This document shows, piece after piece, positions 36,118 to 43,788 of a stretch of DNA of 64,000 bases. This DNA comes from Clostridia bacterium. GTDB taxonomy: Bacteria > Bacillota > Clostridia > Oscillospirales > Butyricicoccaceae. Under the pieces are notes generated by a model. That model saw only the letters and a list, made by a program, of their open reading frames with translations. It was not told the DNA's origin and ran no database searches. The DNA lies in NCBI GenBank assembly GCA_017408985.1, contig JAFQTO010000020.1:1-64000 (forward strand), given 5' to 3'. The position numbers and the translations under genes are program-made. Every line of letters begins with the position of its first letter. Positions within the stretch are counted from its first letter, which is position 1.

Positions 36118-37249
36118 TATTGACAGGTATCTGGGCATTTACGTCCATATACCGTTCTGCAAAAGAAAATGCGACTACTGCGACTTCTATTCAGTATGCG
36201 GGTTTGATGACAGCCTTCTTGACAGATATCTCAAGGCGCTGATCAAGCAGCTTGACGATTACGTGGTGGGGAACAGCCGATATACCGTTGATACCCTGTA
36301 TATAGGCGGAGGTACGCCTTCGGTGTTCGGCGGCAAGCGGCTTGCACAGCTCATAAAAGAGATCGGCAAACGGTTTGATTTTACCCCCGATATTGAGATA
36401 ACCGTGGAGGTCAACCCGGAAAGCGCCGACAAAAAGCTGTTTCGGCAGCTCAAGAGGGCAGGGGTCAACCGTATCTCTATGGGTGTTCAGTCATCCTCGG
36501 ACGAGCAGCTTTTGTCTCTTGGAAGATTGCACGATTTCAAAACGGCAGAAAGTGCCGTTTTGTTATGCCGAGAATATTGTACCGATAATATATCGCTTGA
36601 CCTGATGTACGGGCTTGAGGGTCAGACTATGGACGGATGGATTAGGTCGGTTGAAGATATAGTGTCCTTGGAGCCTGCCCATATTTCCTGTTATGCGCTG
36701 ACCCTTGAGGAGTCGACGCCCATGGCCCAAAGACGGCCCGTACTGCCCGATGACGATACGGTTGCGGATATGTATCTTGCCGCGGTGGACAGGCTCGGAG
36801 AGCTTGGTTTTGAGCAGTATGAGATATCCAATTTTTGCCGCAGAGGCTATCGCTCCGCACATAACAGCAGGTATTGGGACCTGCGTCCCTATATCGGCAT
36901 AGGTGCGGCGGCTCACAGCTTTTTCGGCGACAAGCGATACAGCACAATAAGGGACGTGGACGGCTATATTTCGGGTATACTGTCCGGTGAGTCGGTCATT
37001 GATGAGGCTGACGAGATCGCCGTCAAAAACCGCATCGGAGAATATATTATGCTCAGACTGCGCACAATTGACGGTATAGATGAAAGTGACTTTGAAAGAC
37101 GGTTCAGGACACCCTTTGACAGCTATGCCGAAAAACTCAAAAAATACGTTCCCACCGCTCACGCGGAATGCGGCGGCGGGATATACAGACTTACGCCAAA
37201 AGGTTTTTTTATATCCAATACGATCATCTGTGACGTTCTGGATATCTGA
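36104..37249 (+). CDS. hemW: Radical SAM heme chaperone HemW
   Basis: 381 residues. CKRKCDYC at residues 19-26 supplies the [4Fe-4S] cysteines (C19, C23, C26) in the HemW-specific HIPFCxxxCxYCDFYS context, unlike HemN. The C-terminal HemW domain follows ([12 protein letters not shown]). HemW carries heme to acceptor proteins; it should not be called coproporphyrinogen oxidase. Coupled to lepA by overlap; kamB follows 26 bases later. Confidence 0.93.
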   Translation: MMRNNIDRYLGIYVHIPFCKRKCDYCDFYSVCGFDDSLLDRYLKALIKQLDDYVVGNSRYTVDTLYIGGGTPSVFGGKRLAQLIKEIGKRFDFTPDIEITVEVNPESADKKLFRQLKRAGVNRISMGVQSSSDEQLLSLGRLHDFKTAESAVLLCREYCTDNISLDLMYGLEGQTMDGWIRSVEDIVSLEPAHISCYALTLEESTPMAQRRPVLPDDDTVADMYLAAVDRLGELGFEQYEISNFCRRGYRSAHNSRYWDLRPYIGIGAAAHSFFGDKRYSTIRDVDGYISGILSGESVIDEADEIAVKNRIGEYIMLRLRTIDGIDESDFERRFRTPFDSYAEKLKKYVPTAHAECGGGIYRLTPKGFFISNTIICDVLDI

Positions 37250-37275
37250 CCAACTAACGAACAGGGGGTACGAAT

Positions 37276-38289
37276 ATGAAACTTCTTGACCTTATGCGCC
37301 AATATTATTCGGTATCCATTATAGGTATGTGCAAAAACGCAGGCAAGACCACCGTCCTCAACCGTATCATTACTGAGATGGCTGAGGAGGGTATTTGCTT
37401 TGCAATAACCTCTATCGGCCGTGACGGAGAGGGAAGTGACGTGGTGACGGGCACGCACAAGCCGGGGATATACGTCCCTGCGGGCACTCTTGTTGCTACG
37501 GCGTTCGATATGCTCAAATACTGTGACGTCACCAAGGAGATACTTGATGCGACCGGTATATCAACACCCGTGGGGGAGGTCATAATCTTCAGAGCACTCA
37601 GCGACGGCAGCGTGCAGATAGCAGGTCCGTCTCTGGTTGCTCAGCTTGAAGTAGTGAGAGAGAGGTTCCGTGAGTTCGGCGCTGAGAAGGTCATGATAGA
37701 CGGTGCGCTGAGCCGCAAGAGTCTGTGTACCGTCAATCTGTCCGATGCCACAGTACTGTGCAGCGGCGCGTCCTACAACAAGGATATGGATATAGTAGCC
37801 GAGGATACGGGGTATATATCCGTGCTTTTGACCCTGCCTGTTATAGGCGGAGGTGGATTGGATGAGATCATCAGCCAATACGATGCAAGAGCATGTATTG
37901 CCGTGTATGATGATATGTCACATAAGCAATGTGAGCCCAAAAAGCTTGATGTGGTCATCAAGAACGCAGGCGGGAAGATCAGGTATATCTACTTCGGCGG
38001 AGCGGTGTCCGACGTTATAATCAAGCCTCTTGTAATGTCGGGTGCCTCATTTGACGGTATAACATTTTTGGCGTCTGACAGCAGCAAGTATCTGCTCAGC
38101 CGTCATTTGTTTGACAAGATCAGGGCAAAGGGCGGCAGGTTTGCCGTAATGAGCGGTGTAAACCCCGTTGCGGTCACTATCAATCCCTTCTCTGCCTATG
38201 GATTCCATTTTGACAAAGACGCATTTCTGGAAAAAGTCAGAAAAGAAGTAACGGTGCTGCCTGTATTTAATGCGGAGGATATGAAATGA
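37276..38289 (+). CDS. kamB: Lysine 5,6-aminomutase reactivation protein KamB
   Basis: 337 residues. P-loop-like GMCKNAGKTT at residues 17-26 near the N-terminus. This protein is found only beside lysine-fermentation genes, paired with the MutS-like KamC. The pair is thought to restore lysine 5,6-aminomutase after suicide inactivation, using ATP to exchange damaged cobalamin. GGGGG precedes the ATG. The stop overlaps the kamC ATG by 4 bases. It lies upstream of the riboswitch, so it can be expressed without lysine-dependent antitermination. Confidence 0.85.
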   Translation: MKLLDLMRQYYSVSIIGMCKNAGKTTVLNRIITEMAEEGICFAITSIGRDGEGSDVVTGTHKPGIYVPAGTLVATAFDMLKYCDVTKEILDATGISTPVGEVIIFRALSDGSVQIAGPSLVAQLEVVRERFREFGAEKVMIDGALSRKSLCTVNLSDATVLCSGASYNKDMDIVAEDTGYISVLLTLPVIGGGGLDEIISQYDARACIAVYDDMSHKQCEPKKLDVVIKNAGGKIRYIYFGGAVSDVIIKPLVMSGASFDGITFLASDSSKYLLSRHLFDKIRAKGGRFAVMSGVNPVAVTINPFSAYGFHFDKDAFLEKVRKEVTVLPVFNAEDMK

Positions 38290-39746
38290 AACTGAGTTTT
38301 GAAAAAAAGTGTGAAATAGGCTTCCAGTATGTTCTCGACCTGCTGGAGCCCTGTTCCTGCTACGGCGCGGAGTATATAAGGACCCTTGTTCCGTACACCT
38401 CGGCACAGCGCAGTGAGCTTATGTGCGAGCTTGACAATATTCAGAAGATCATATCCGTATACGAAGCCGAAAAGGCGGTTTTTACCAAGCTTGAATACGC
38501 GCTTATGCATCTCAAGGATATCAGACCCATGCTGAACAAGTGCAGATCCACGTCACTCAACGAGGTGGAGCTGTTTGAGATCAAACGCTTTTTGCTTACA
38601 TTCAAGGATATTTATCCTGCTTTTTGTCATATCAGTGAGGCGGCAAGCACGGTGGGCCTTGAGCTTGTGGAGCTTTATGCGGCGCTGGATATCGTCGATC
38701 CTGACAAAACGGGTGTACCCAGTTTTTATATCAGCGAGACCTGCTCTCTCCGACTGCGCGAGATCCGCAAAGAGAAAAAGAACGTGGAGTTGCTTATACG
38801 CTCCAAGAGCGGTAATATGGACGATCTTATGATCGAGCGTACAAAGATCGCCGCAAGGGAAGAGGAAGAGGAACTGGCGGTCAAAGCCCGTATGTCCGAG
38901 GGACTGAGAACCTATCTTGACGATATGCTGGCTGATGTGGCGACCATACGCCGCATTGACGTTATCATCGCAAAAGCCAAGCTTGCCATGGACAGAAACT
39001 GCTGCTGCCCTGTTATAGTGACCGACAGTTTTGTGCTTGAGGATATGGTCAATCCCAAGATCGGAGACGGTCTTGCTGAAAAGGGTAAGAGCTTTACACC
39101 GGTGTCCATATCCGTTCAGCGCGGAGCGACCGTCATAACCGGTGCAAATATGGGCGGCAAGAGCGTCGCGCTCAAGACCACCGCGCTGAATATACTGCTG
39201 GCTCTTTGCGGTATTTTCCCGTTTGCAAAGAAGGCCGAGATAGTGATGCTTGACGATATTTACATAATATCCGAGGATCTTGAATCCATCGACAGGGGAC
39301 TGTCCAGCTTCGGCGGAGAGATACTGGAGTTCAATACCGTTGTCAAAAAGCTCGATTCCTGCTCTATGGTCGTCCTTGACGAGTTTGCCCGCGGCACCAA
39401 CCCCGACGAAGGCGCTGCAATAGTCAAGGCTGCTACCAAATGGCTGCAGGGAAGAGAGTCCTACACCATTCTGTCCACCCATTATGACGGTGTTGCCGAG
39501 CACGCAGGTGCACATTATCAGGTCATCGGACTCAAGAATATCGATTTTGCTTCCCTCAAGTCCGAGCTTGCCTGCGTTGAGGCGGAAAAAAGCGCTGACA
39601 GGATAGCCGAACATATGGATTACGGCCTCTATAAAGTCCTTGAAAAGCAGGATTGCCCCAGAGACGCGCTGAATATTTGCAGATTGCTTGATTTGGAGCC
39701 GGAAATCGTTGAATTGGCAGAAAAAAATATTGACAATTTGATTTGA
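38286..39746 (+). CDS. kamC: MutS-like ATPase KamC (lysine 5,6-aminomutase reactivation)
   Basis: 486 residues. The last 220 carry a MutS-type ABC ATPase: Walker A GANMGGKSVALKT, signature SSFGGEILEF, Walker B MVVLDEFARGTNPDEG, H-loop STHYD. The N-terminal part resembles MutS core/lever helices but lacks the mismatch-binding and connector domains, so it is not a repair protein. Context (kamB before, the lysine pathway after) identifies it as KamC. The last codons contain the -35 element of the riboswitch promoter. Confidence 0.88.
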   Translation: MKLSFEKKCEIGFQYVLDLLEPCSCYGAEYIRTLVPYTSAQRSELMCELDNIQKIISVYEAEKAVFTKLEYALMHLKDIRPMLNKCRSTSLNEVELFEIKRFLLTFKDIYPAFCHISEAASTVGLELVELYAALDIVDPDKTGVPSFYISETCSLRLREIRKEKKNVELLIRSKSGNMDDLMIERTKIAAREEEEELAVKARMSEGLRTYLDDMLADVATIRRIDVIIAKAKLAMDRNCCCPVIVTDSFVLEDMVNPKIGDGLAEKGKSFTPVSISVQRGATVITGANMGGKSVALKTTALNILLALCGIFPFAKKAEIVMLDDIYIISEDLESIDRGLSSFGGEILEFNTVVKKLDSCSMVVLDEFARGTNPDEGAAIVKAATKWLQGRESYTILSTHYDGVAEHAGAHYQVIGLKNIDFASLKSELACVEAEKSADRIAEHMDYGLYKVLEKQDCPRDALNICRLLDLEPEIVELAEKNIDNLI

Positions 39747-39758
39747 ATAGTATATCAT
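39730..39758 (+). promoter_or_regulatory. Promoter for the lysine riboswitch transcript
   Basis: TTGACA (39730-39735) inside the end of kamC, 17-base spacer, TATCAT (39753-39758). Predicted start near 39765, just before the aptamer. Confidence 0.75.
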
Positions 39759-39790
39759 TATAGCAGGTAAGTAGATTTACAATTTTATAC

Positions 39791-39998
39791 TTGTTAAAAG
39801 GATAGAGGCGCGAGATACAAGGTAACTGCTGAATGTTAAGGATGGCACGTTCAATGACAGCAGTGAATGTGTATATCGCCGAAAGTTCGGGTGTTGTTTC
39901 CGCAGCCGCGCTTGGGAGCGAGGTTCAGTACTTCGGTCTTGTCATGTGTTACGTGAAGAGCTATCAACAACTTATTTGTGTTGTTGATAGCTTTTTTT
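39791..39998 (+). ncRNA. Lysine riboswitch (L box) with a terminator expression platform, predicted ON switch
   Basis: Core L-box features appear in order: GATAGAGGCGCGA (39801-39813), CAAGGTAAC (39818-39826), a GCTG/CAGC-capped arm, ATCGCCGAAAG (39875-39885), and a final small hairpin ATGT-GTT-ACGT (39944-39954). P1 is closed by GATAG (39801-39805) with CTATC (39961-39965), the same position as GAUAG/CUGUC in the Bacillus lysC riboswitch. CTATC also lies inside the 5' arm of the terminator at 39959-39998. A lysine-bound aptamer would therefore block termination and raise expression of the lysine-degradation genes downstream. Confidence 0.85.
39959..39998 (+). terminator. Riboswitch terminator 1
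   Basis: AGCTATCAACAAC (39959-39971) pairs perfectly over 13 bp with GTTGTTGATAGCT (39980-39992), then six T. Its 5' arm contains the P1 3' strand of the lysine aptamer. Confidence 0.95.
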
Positions 39999-40008
39999 CA
40001 AAACATGG

Positions 40009-40050
40009 AGCGCTATTGGGACAACGTACTCAATTGCGCTTTTTTATTTT
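40009..40050 (+). terminator. Second tandem terminator before kal
   Basis: AGCGC/GCGCT (40009-40013, 40036-40040) and ATTG/CAAT with one mismatch between them and a 12-base loop, then TTTTTATTTT. It shares no bases with the aptamer, so its role in the switch is unclear. A TATAAT at 40060-40065 without a good -35 lies just after it. Confidence 0.7.
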
Positions 40051-40092
40051 GTCGTTTTTTATAATTAAAAATATTTTATGGAGGGATTTACC

Positions 40093-40488
40093 ATGGAAAT
40101 GAAATCTATGATCAGACTTCGTATGAGTGCTAAGGATGCTCATTACGGCGGAAACCTTGTTGACGGTGCACATATGGTTCACCTTTTCGGTGACGTTGCA
40201 ACCGAGCTGCTCATTCTGCAGGATGGCGATGAGGGCCTCTTCTGCGCATACGACAACATCGAGTTCCTGGCTCCTGTTTATGCAGGCGACTATATCGAGG
40301 CTGTCGGTGAGATCACCAAGGTTGGCAACACTTCCCGCAAGATGAAGTTCGAGGCTCGCAAGGTCATCGTATCTCGCCCCGACATCAACGACTCCGCTGC
40401 TGACGTTCTCGAGGAGCCCATCGTTGTCTGCCGCGCAACCGGCACCTGCGTTACTCCCAAGGATAAGCAGAACGTACCCCGCAAATAA
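40093..40488 (+). CDS. kal: 3-aminobutyryl-CoA ammonia-lyase
   Basis: 131 residues, hotdog-fold. Removes ammonia from L-3-aminobutyryl-CoA to give crotonyl-CoA, the last specific step of lysine fermentation. The signature region [20 protein letters not shown] and the compact size match Kal. GGAGGG at 40080-40085 sets the start. First gene of kal-kce-kdd-kamA-kamD-kamE, controlled by the lysine riboswitch upstream. Codon use looks strongly biased. Confidence 0.93.
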   Translation: MEMKSMIRLRMSAKDAHYGGNLVDGAHMVHLFGDVATELLILQDGDEGLFCAYDNIEFLAPVYAGDYIEAVGEITKVGNTSRKMKFEARKVIVSRPDINDSAADVLEEPIVVCRATGTCVTPKDKQNVPRK

Positions 40489-40521
40489 TCTGCAGGCACG
40501 TACAGAAAGGAATTGTTAATA

Positions 40522-41343
40522 ATGGAAAAGCTTATTATTACCGCTGCCATTTGCGGCGCTGAGGTTACCAAGGAGCATAATCCTGCTGTACCTTACACCA
40601 AGGAAGAGATGGTTCGTGAGGCAAAGGCTGCATATGATGCAGGCGCAGCTGTTATCCACGTTCACGTCCGTACCGATGACGGCAAGCCCACTCAGGACAA
40701 GGCTCGTTTTGCTGAGATCCTGCCCGCTATTCAGGAAGCTTGCCCCGATGCTATCCTTATTCCTTCCACCGGCGGCGCAACCGGCATGACTCCCGAAGAG
40801 AGACTCCAGCCCACCGAGCTTATGCCCGAAATGGCAACTCTGGACTGCGGTACCTGCAACTTCGGTGATGACATCTTTGTCAACGATATGCCCACAATGC
40901 GCGCTTTCGGTAAGCGTATGATCGAGAACAACATCAAGCCCGAGTATGAGTGCTTCGAGATCGGTCACCTTGACACCGTTCTGGCTATGGCCAACAAGGG
41001 TCAGGTTCCCGGCGCTCCCATGCAGTTCAACTTCGTTCTGGGCGTTCAGGGCTGCACCCCCGCAACTCCCGAGAATCTGGCATTTTTGGTCAACAAGATC
41101 CCCGCAGGTTCCACCTGGACCGTTACCGGTGTCGGCAGAGGCGCATGGCCCATGGCAGCAACCGGCATCATCATGGGCGGTCACGTCCGTGTAGGCTTCG
41201 AGGATAACATCTACCTCGAGCGCGGCAAGAAGGCAAAGTCCAACGGCGAACTGGTCGAGAAGGTCGTTGCTCTTGCCAAGCTTCTCGGCAGAGAGATCGC
41301 AACCCCCGCTGAGGCACGTCAGATCCTCGGCCTGACCAAGTAA
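40522..41343 (+). CDS. kce: 3-keto-5-aminohexanoate cleavage enzyme
   Basis: 273 residues, TIM-barrel BKACE family. Condenses 3-keto-5-aminohexanoate with acetyl-CoA to yield acetoacetate and L-3-aminobutyryl-CoA. Zinc ligands His46 and His48 lie in AAVIHVHVR, the same numbers as in characterised Kce. The GCTPATPENLAFLV and TVTGVGRGAWP stretches complete the active site. AGAAAGGA precedes the ATG at 40522. Confidence 0.96.
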   Translation: MEKLIITAAICGAEVTKEHNPAVPYTKEEMVREAKAAYDAGAAVIHVHVRTDDGKPTQDKARFAEILPAIQEACPDAILIPSTGGATGMTPEERLQPTELMPEMATLDCGTCNFGDDIFVNDMPTMRAFGKRMIENNIKPEYECFEIGHLDTVLAMANKGQVPGAPMQFNFVLGVQGCTPATPENLAFLVNKIPAGSTWTVTGVGRGAWPMAATGIIMGGHVRVGFEDNIYLERGKKAKSNGELVEKVVALAKLLGREIATPAEARQILGLTK

Positions 41344-41392
41344 GCAAAAATTATTTTATAAAAAATAAACAAAAATCAGGAGGAAATTTATT

Positions 41393-42445
41393 ATGGCAGA
41401 GCTCAAAGGCAATAAGTACGGTATTCACCGCGTAATCGAACCCCAGGGTGTTCTTACCCAGGCAGCTTGGAAGATCGACAACGATATGACCAAGGTTTAC
41501 TCCAACGAGATCGTTTGTGACGTTACATCTCTGAACATCGACTCCGCTTCTTTCACTCAGATCGAGGAAGCTTGCGGCGGCGATGAGAAGAAGATCGGCG
41601 AAATGATCATGGGTATCGTCGCTGAGCGCGGCAAGCAGCAGAACCCTGTTACCGGTTCCGGCGGTATGTTCAAGGGTGTTGTTGCTCACATCGGTGAGGA
41701 CCTGCTCAAGAAGCCCGGCTTTGACCTCAAGGTCGGCGACAAGATCGTTTCTCTGGTATCCCTCTCCATGACTCCCCTCAAGATCGAAAAGATCCTGGCT
41801 ATCCACAAGGATATTGACCGTGTTGATATCGTAGGTAAGGCTATCCTGTTCGAGTCCGCTCTGTACGCAAAGATGCCCGAAGATATGTCCGAGCCTCTTG
41901 CTCTGGCAGCTCTGGACGTTGCAGGCGCTCCTGCACAGGCTCGTAAGCTGCCCAAGGAAGGCGACAACGTTCTGATCCTCGGCGCAAACGGCAAGTCCGG
42001 CGTTCTCTGCGGTTGGGAAGCTATGAAGAAGGTCGGCCCCAACGGCAAGGTTGTCGGTGTTGTCCGTAACCCCAAGCAGGTTCCCGATCTGATGGAGCTG
42101 GGCGTATACACTGATGTTATCGTTGCTGACTGCACCAAGCCCGTTGAGGTTATGGAAGCTGCTCTGGCTGTCACCGGCGGCAAGGAGTACGATCTGTCTA
42201 TCTGCTGCGTAAACATCGAGTCCTGCGAAATGTCCGCAATCCTGCCCGTACGTGACGACGGTAAGGTTTACTTCTTCTCCATGGCAACCTCCTTCACCAA
42301 GGCTGCTCTGGGCGCAGAAGGCATCGGTAAGGACGTTGAGATGATCGTTGGTAACGGCTACACCAAGAACCACGCTAACATCACTCTGGACGTTCTCCGT
42401 GAGAACGCAAAGCTGCGTAAGCTCTTCGACGAGAAGTATTGCTAA
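41393..42445 (+). CDS. kdd: L-erythro-3,5-diaminohexanoate dehydrogenase
   Basis: 350 residues. Oxidatively deaminates 3,5-diaminohexanoate to 3-keto-5-aminohexanoate with NAD+. An alcohol-dehydrogenase-like Rossmann domain shows ILGANGKSGVLCG near residue 197. Sequence and order after kce match known kdd genes. AGGAGG lies 8-9 bases upstream. A hairpin without a T run separates it from kamA. Confidence 0.95.
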   Translation: MAELKGNKYGIHRVIEPQGVLTQAAWKIDNDMTKVYSNEIVCDVTSLNIDSASFTQIEEACGGDEKKIGEMIMGIVAERGKQQNPVTGSGGMFKGVVAHIGEDLLKKPGFDLKVGDKIVSLVSLSMTPLKIEKILAIHKDIDRVDIVGKAILFESALYAKMPEDMSEPLALAALDVAGAPAQARKLPKEGDNVLILGANGKSGVLCGWEAMKKVGPNGKVVGVVRNPKQVPDLMELGVYTDVIVADCTKPVEVMEAALAVTGGKEYDLSICCVNIESCEMSAILPVRDDGKVYFFSMATSFTKAALGAEGIGKDVEMIVGNGYTKNHANITLDVLRENAKLRKLFDEKYC

Positions 42446-42456
42446 TTTCAACATTA

Positions 42457-42490
42457 ACCGAAAACCTGCCTATACAGCAGGTTTTCGGTT
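42457..42490 (+). other. Intercistronic hairpin between kdd and kamA
   Basis: ACCGAAAACCTGC (42457-42469) with GCAGGTTTTCGGT (42477-42489), 13 bp. It is followed by TGTCTAAAAA rather than a clean T run, so it may be a weak terminator or a stabilising/processing structure. Confidence 0.7.
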
Positions 42491-42522
42491 GTCTAAAAAT
42501 ATAAACAAAGGAGATAATTATT

Positions 42523-43773
42523 ATGCTTAAGAGCAGAATGAACGGCCTGTTTGCTAACGTTCCCGATTCCGATTGGAATGACTGGAAATGGCAGGTCAGA
42601 AACCGTATAGAGACCCTTGAAGACCTGAAGAAGTATGTTACCCTGACCCCCGAAGAGGAAGACGGCGTTTCCAAGTGCCTGGGCACTCTGAGAATGGCTA
42701 TCACCCCTTACTATCTCTCCCTGATCAACCTGAACGATCCCAACGATCCCGTCAGAAAGCAGGCTGTTCCTACCGCTGCTGAACTGCATCAGGCTGAAGC
42801 TGATCTGCTGGATCCCCTCCACGAGGATACCGACTCTCCCGTACCCGGCCTGACCCACCGTTATCCCGACCGCGTTCTGCTGCTCGTTACCGACCAGTGC
42901 TCCATGTACTGCCGTCATTGCACACGCCGTCGTTTCGCCGGTCAGCACGACGCTGCAGTTGATATGTCCCAGATCGATAAGTGCATCGATTACGTCAGAG
43001 AGCATCCCGAAGTACGTGACGTCCTGCTGTCCGGCGGCGACGCTCTGCTGATCTCTGATGAGAAGCTCGAGTACATCATCAGCAAGCTGCGTGCAATTCC
43101 TCACGTTGAGATCGTACGTATGGGCTCCAGAACTCCTGTTGTTATGCCCCAGCGTATCACCCCCGAGCTGTGCAACATGCTCAAGAAGTATCATCCCATT
43201 TGGCTCAACACCCACTTCAACCATCCCAACGAGGTTACCGAAGAAGCTGCACGCGCTTGCGCTTTGCTGGCTGATGCAGGTATCCCCCTCGGCAACCAGA
43301 CCGTTCTGCTCGCAGGCGTCAACGATTGCGTACACGTAATGAAGAAGCTGGTACACAAGCTGGTAAGCATGCGCGTACGTCCTTACTACATCTATCAGTG
43401 CGACCTGTCCATGGGTCTTGAGCACTTCCGTACCCCTGTTTCCAAGGGCATCGAGATCATCGAAGGTCTCCGCGGCCATACCTCCGGCTACTGCGTACCT
43501 ACCTTCGTTGTTGACGCTCCCGGCGGCGGCGGTAAGACCCCCGTTATGCCCAACTACGTCATCTCCCAGACCCCCAATAAGGTCATCCTCCGTAACTTCG
43601 AGGGTGTTATCACCACTTACACCGAGCCCACCAACTACAAAGAGACCTGCCAGTGCGAAGTCTGCAGAGGCGAGAAGAAGGTCGAGCTGGTCGGTGTTGC
43701 CGGTCTTGAGCAGGGCCAGGCTCTCTCCATGGAGCCCGCTGACCTCGCAAGAGCAAAGCGCGGCCGTCATTAA
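42523..43773 (+). CDS. kamA: L-lysine 2,3-aminomutase
   Basis: 416 residues. Radical SAM/PLP enzyme converting L-lysine to L-beta-lysine, the pathway's first step. Iron-sulfur cysteines C126, C130 and C133 in CSMYCRHC are one residue from the clostridial reference positions. The PLP lysine lies in DAPGGGGKTP. A C-terminal Cys-containing tail (CQCEVC) could bind zinc, as in Clostridium subterminale. AAAGGAG precedes the ATG. Confidence 0.98.
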   Translation: MLKSRMNGLFANVPDSDWNDWKWQVRNRIETLEDLKKYVTLTPEEEDGVSKCLGTLRMAITPYYLSLINLNDPNDPVRKQAVPTAAELHQAEADLLDPLHEDTDSPVPGLTHRYPDRVLLLVTDQCSMYCRHCTRRRFAGQHDAAVDMSQIDKCIDYVREHPEVRDVLLSGGDALLISDEKLEYIISKLRAIPHVEIVRMGSRTPVVMPQRITPELCNMLKKYHPIWLNTHFNHPNEVTEEAARACALLADAGIPLGNQTVLLAGVNDCVHVMKKLVHKLVSMRVRPYYIYQCDLSMGLEHFRTPVSKGIEIIEGLRGHTSGYCVPTFVVDAPGGGGKTPVMPNYVISQTPNKVILRNFEGVITTYTEPTNYKETCQCEVCRGEKKVELVGVAGLEQGQALSMEPADLARAKRGRH

Positions 43774-43788
43774 TCGGTAGGTGCAAAC

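Noticed and set aside
34282-36138. A 618-codon minus-strand frame
   Set aside because: Antisense to lepA for its whole length, with no RBS and no recognisable motif.
36104-37249. Oxygen-independent coproporphyrinogen III oxidase (HemN)
   Set aside because: HemW-type signature, short length and the lepA-adjacent position; no HemN-specific N-terminal extension.
38286-39746. DNA mismatch repair protein MutS/MutS2
   Set aside because: The ATPase is MutS-like, but mismatch-binding and Smr domains are absent and the context is kamB plus lysine fermentation, so KamC is the better call.
39833-40102. An 89-codon plus-strand frame before kal
   Set aside because: It runs through the lysine aptamer and both terminators; no RBS, and the RNA elements explain the conservation-like structure.
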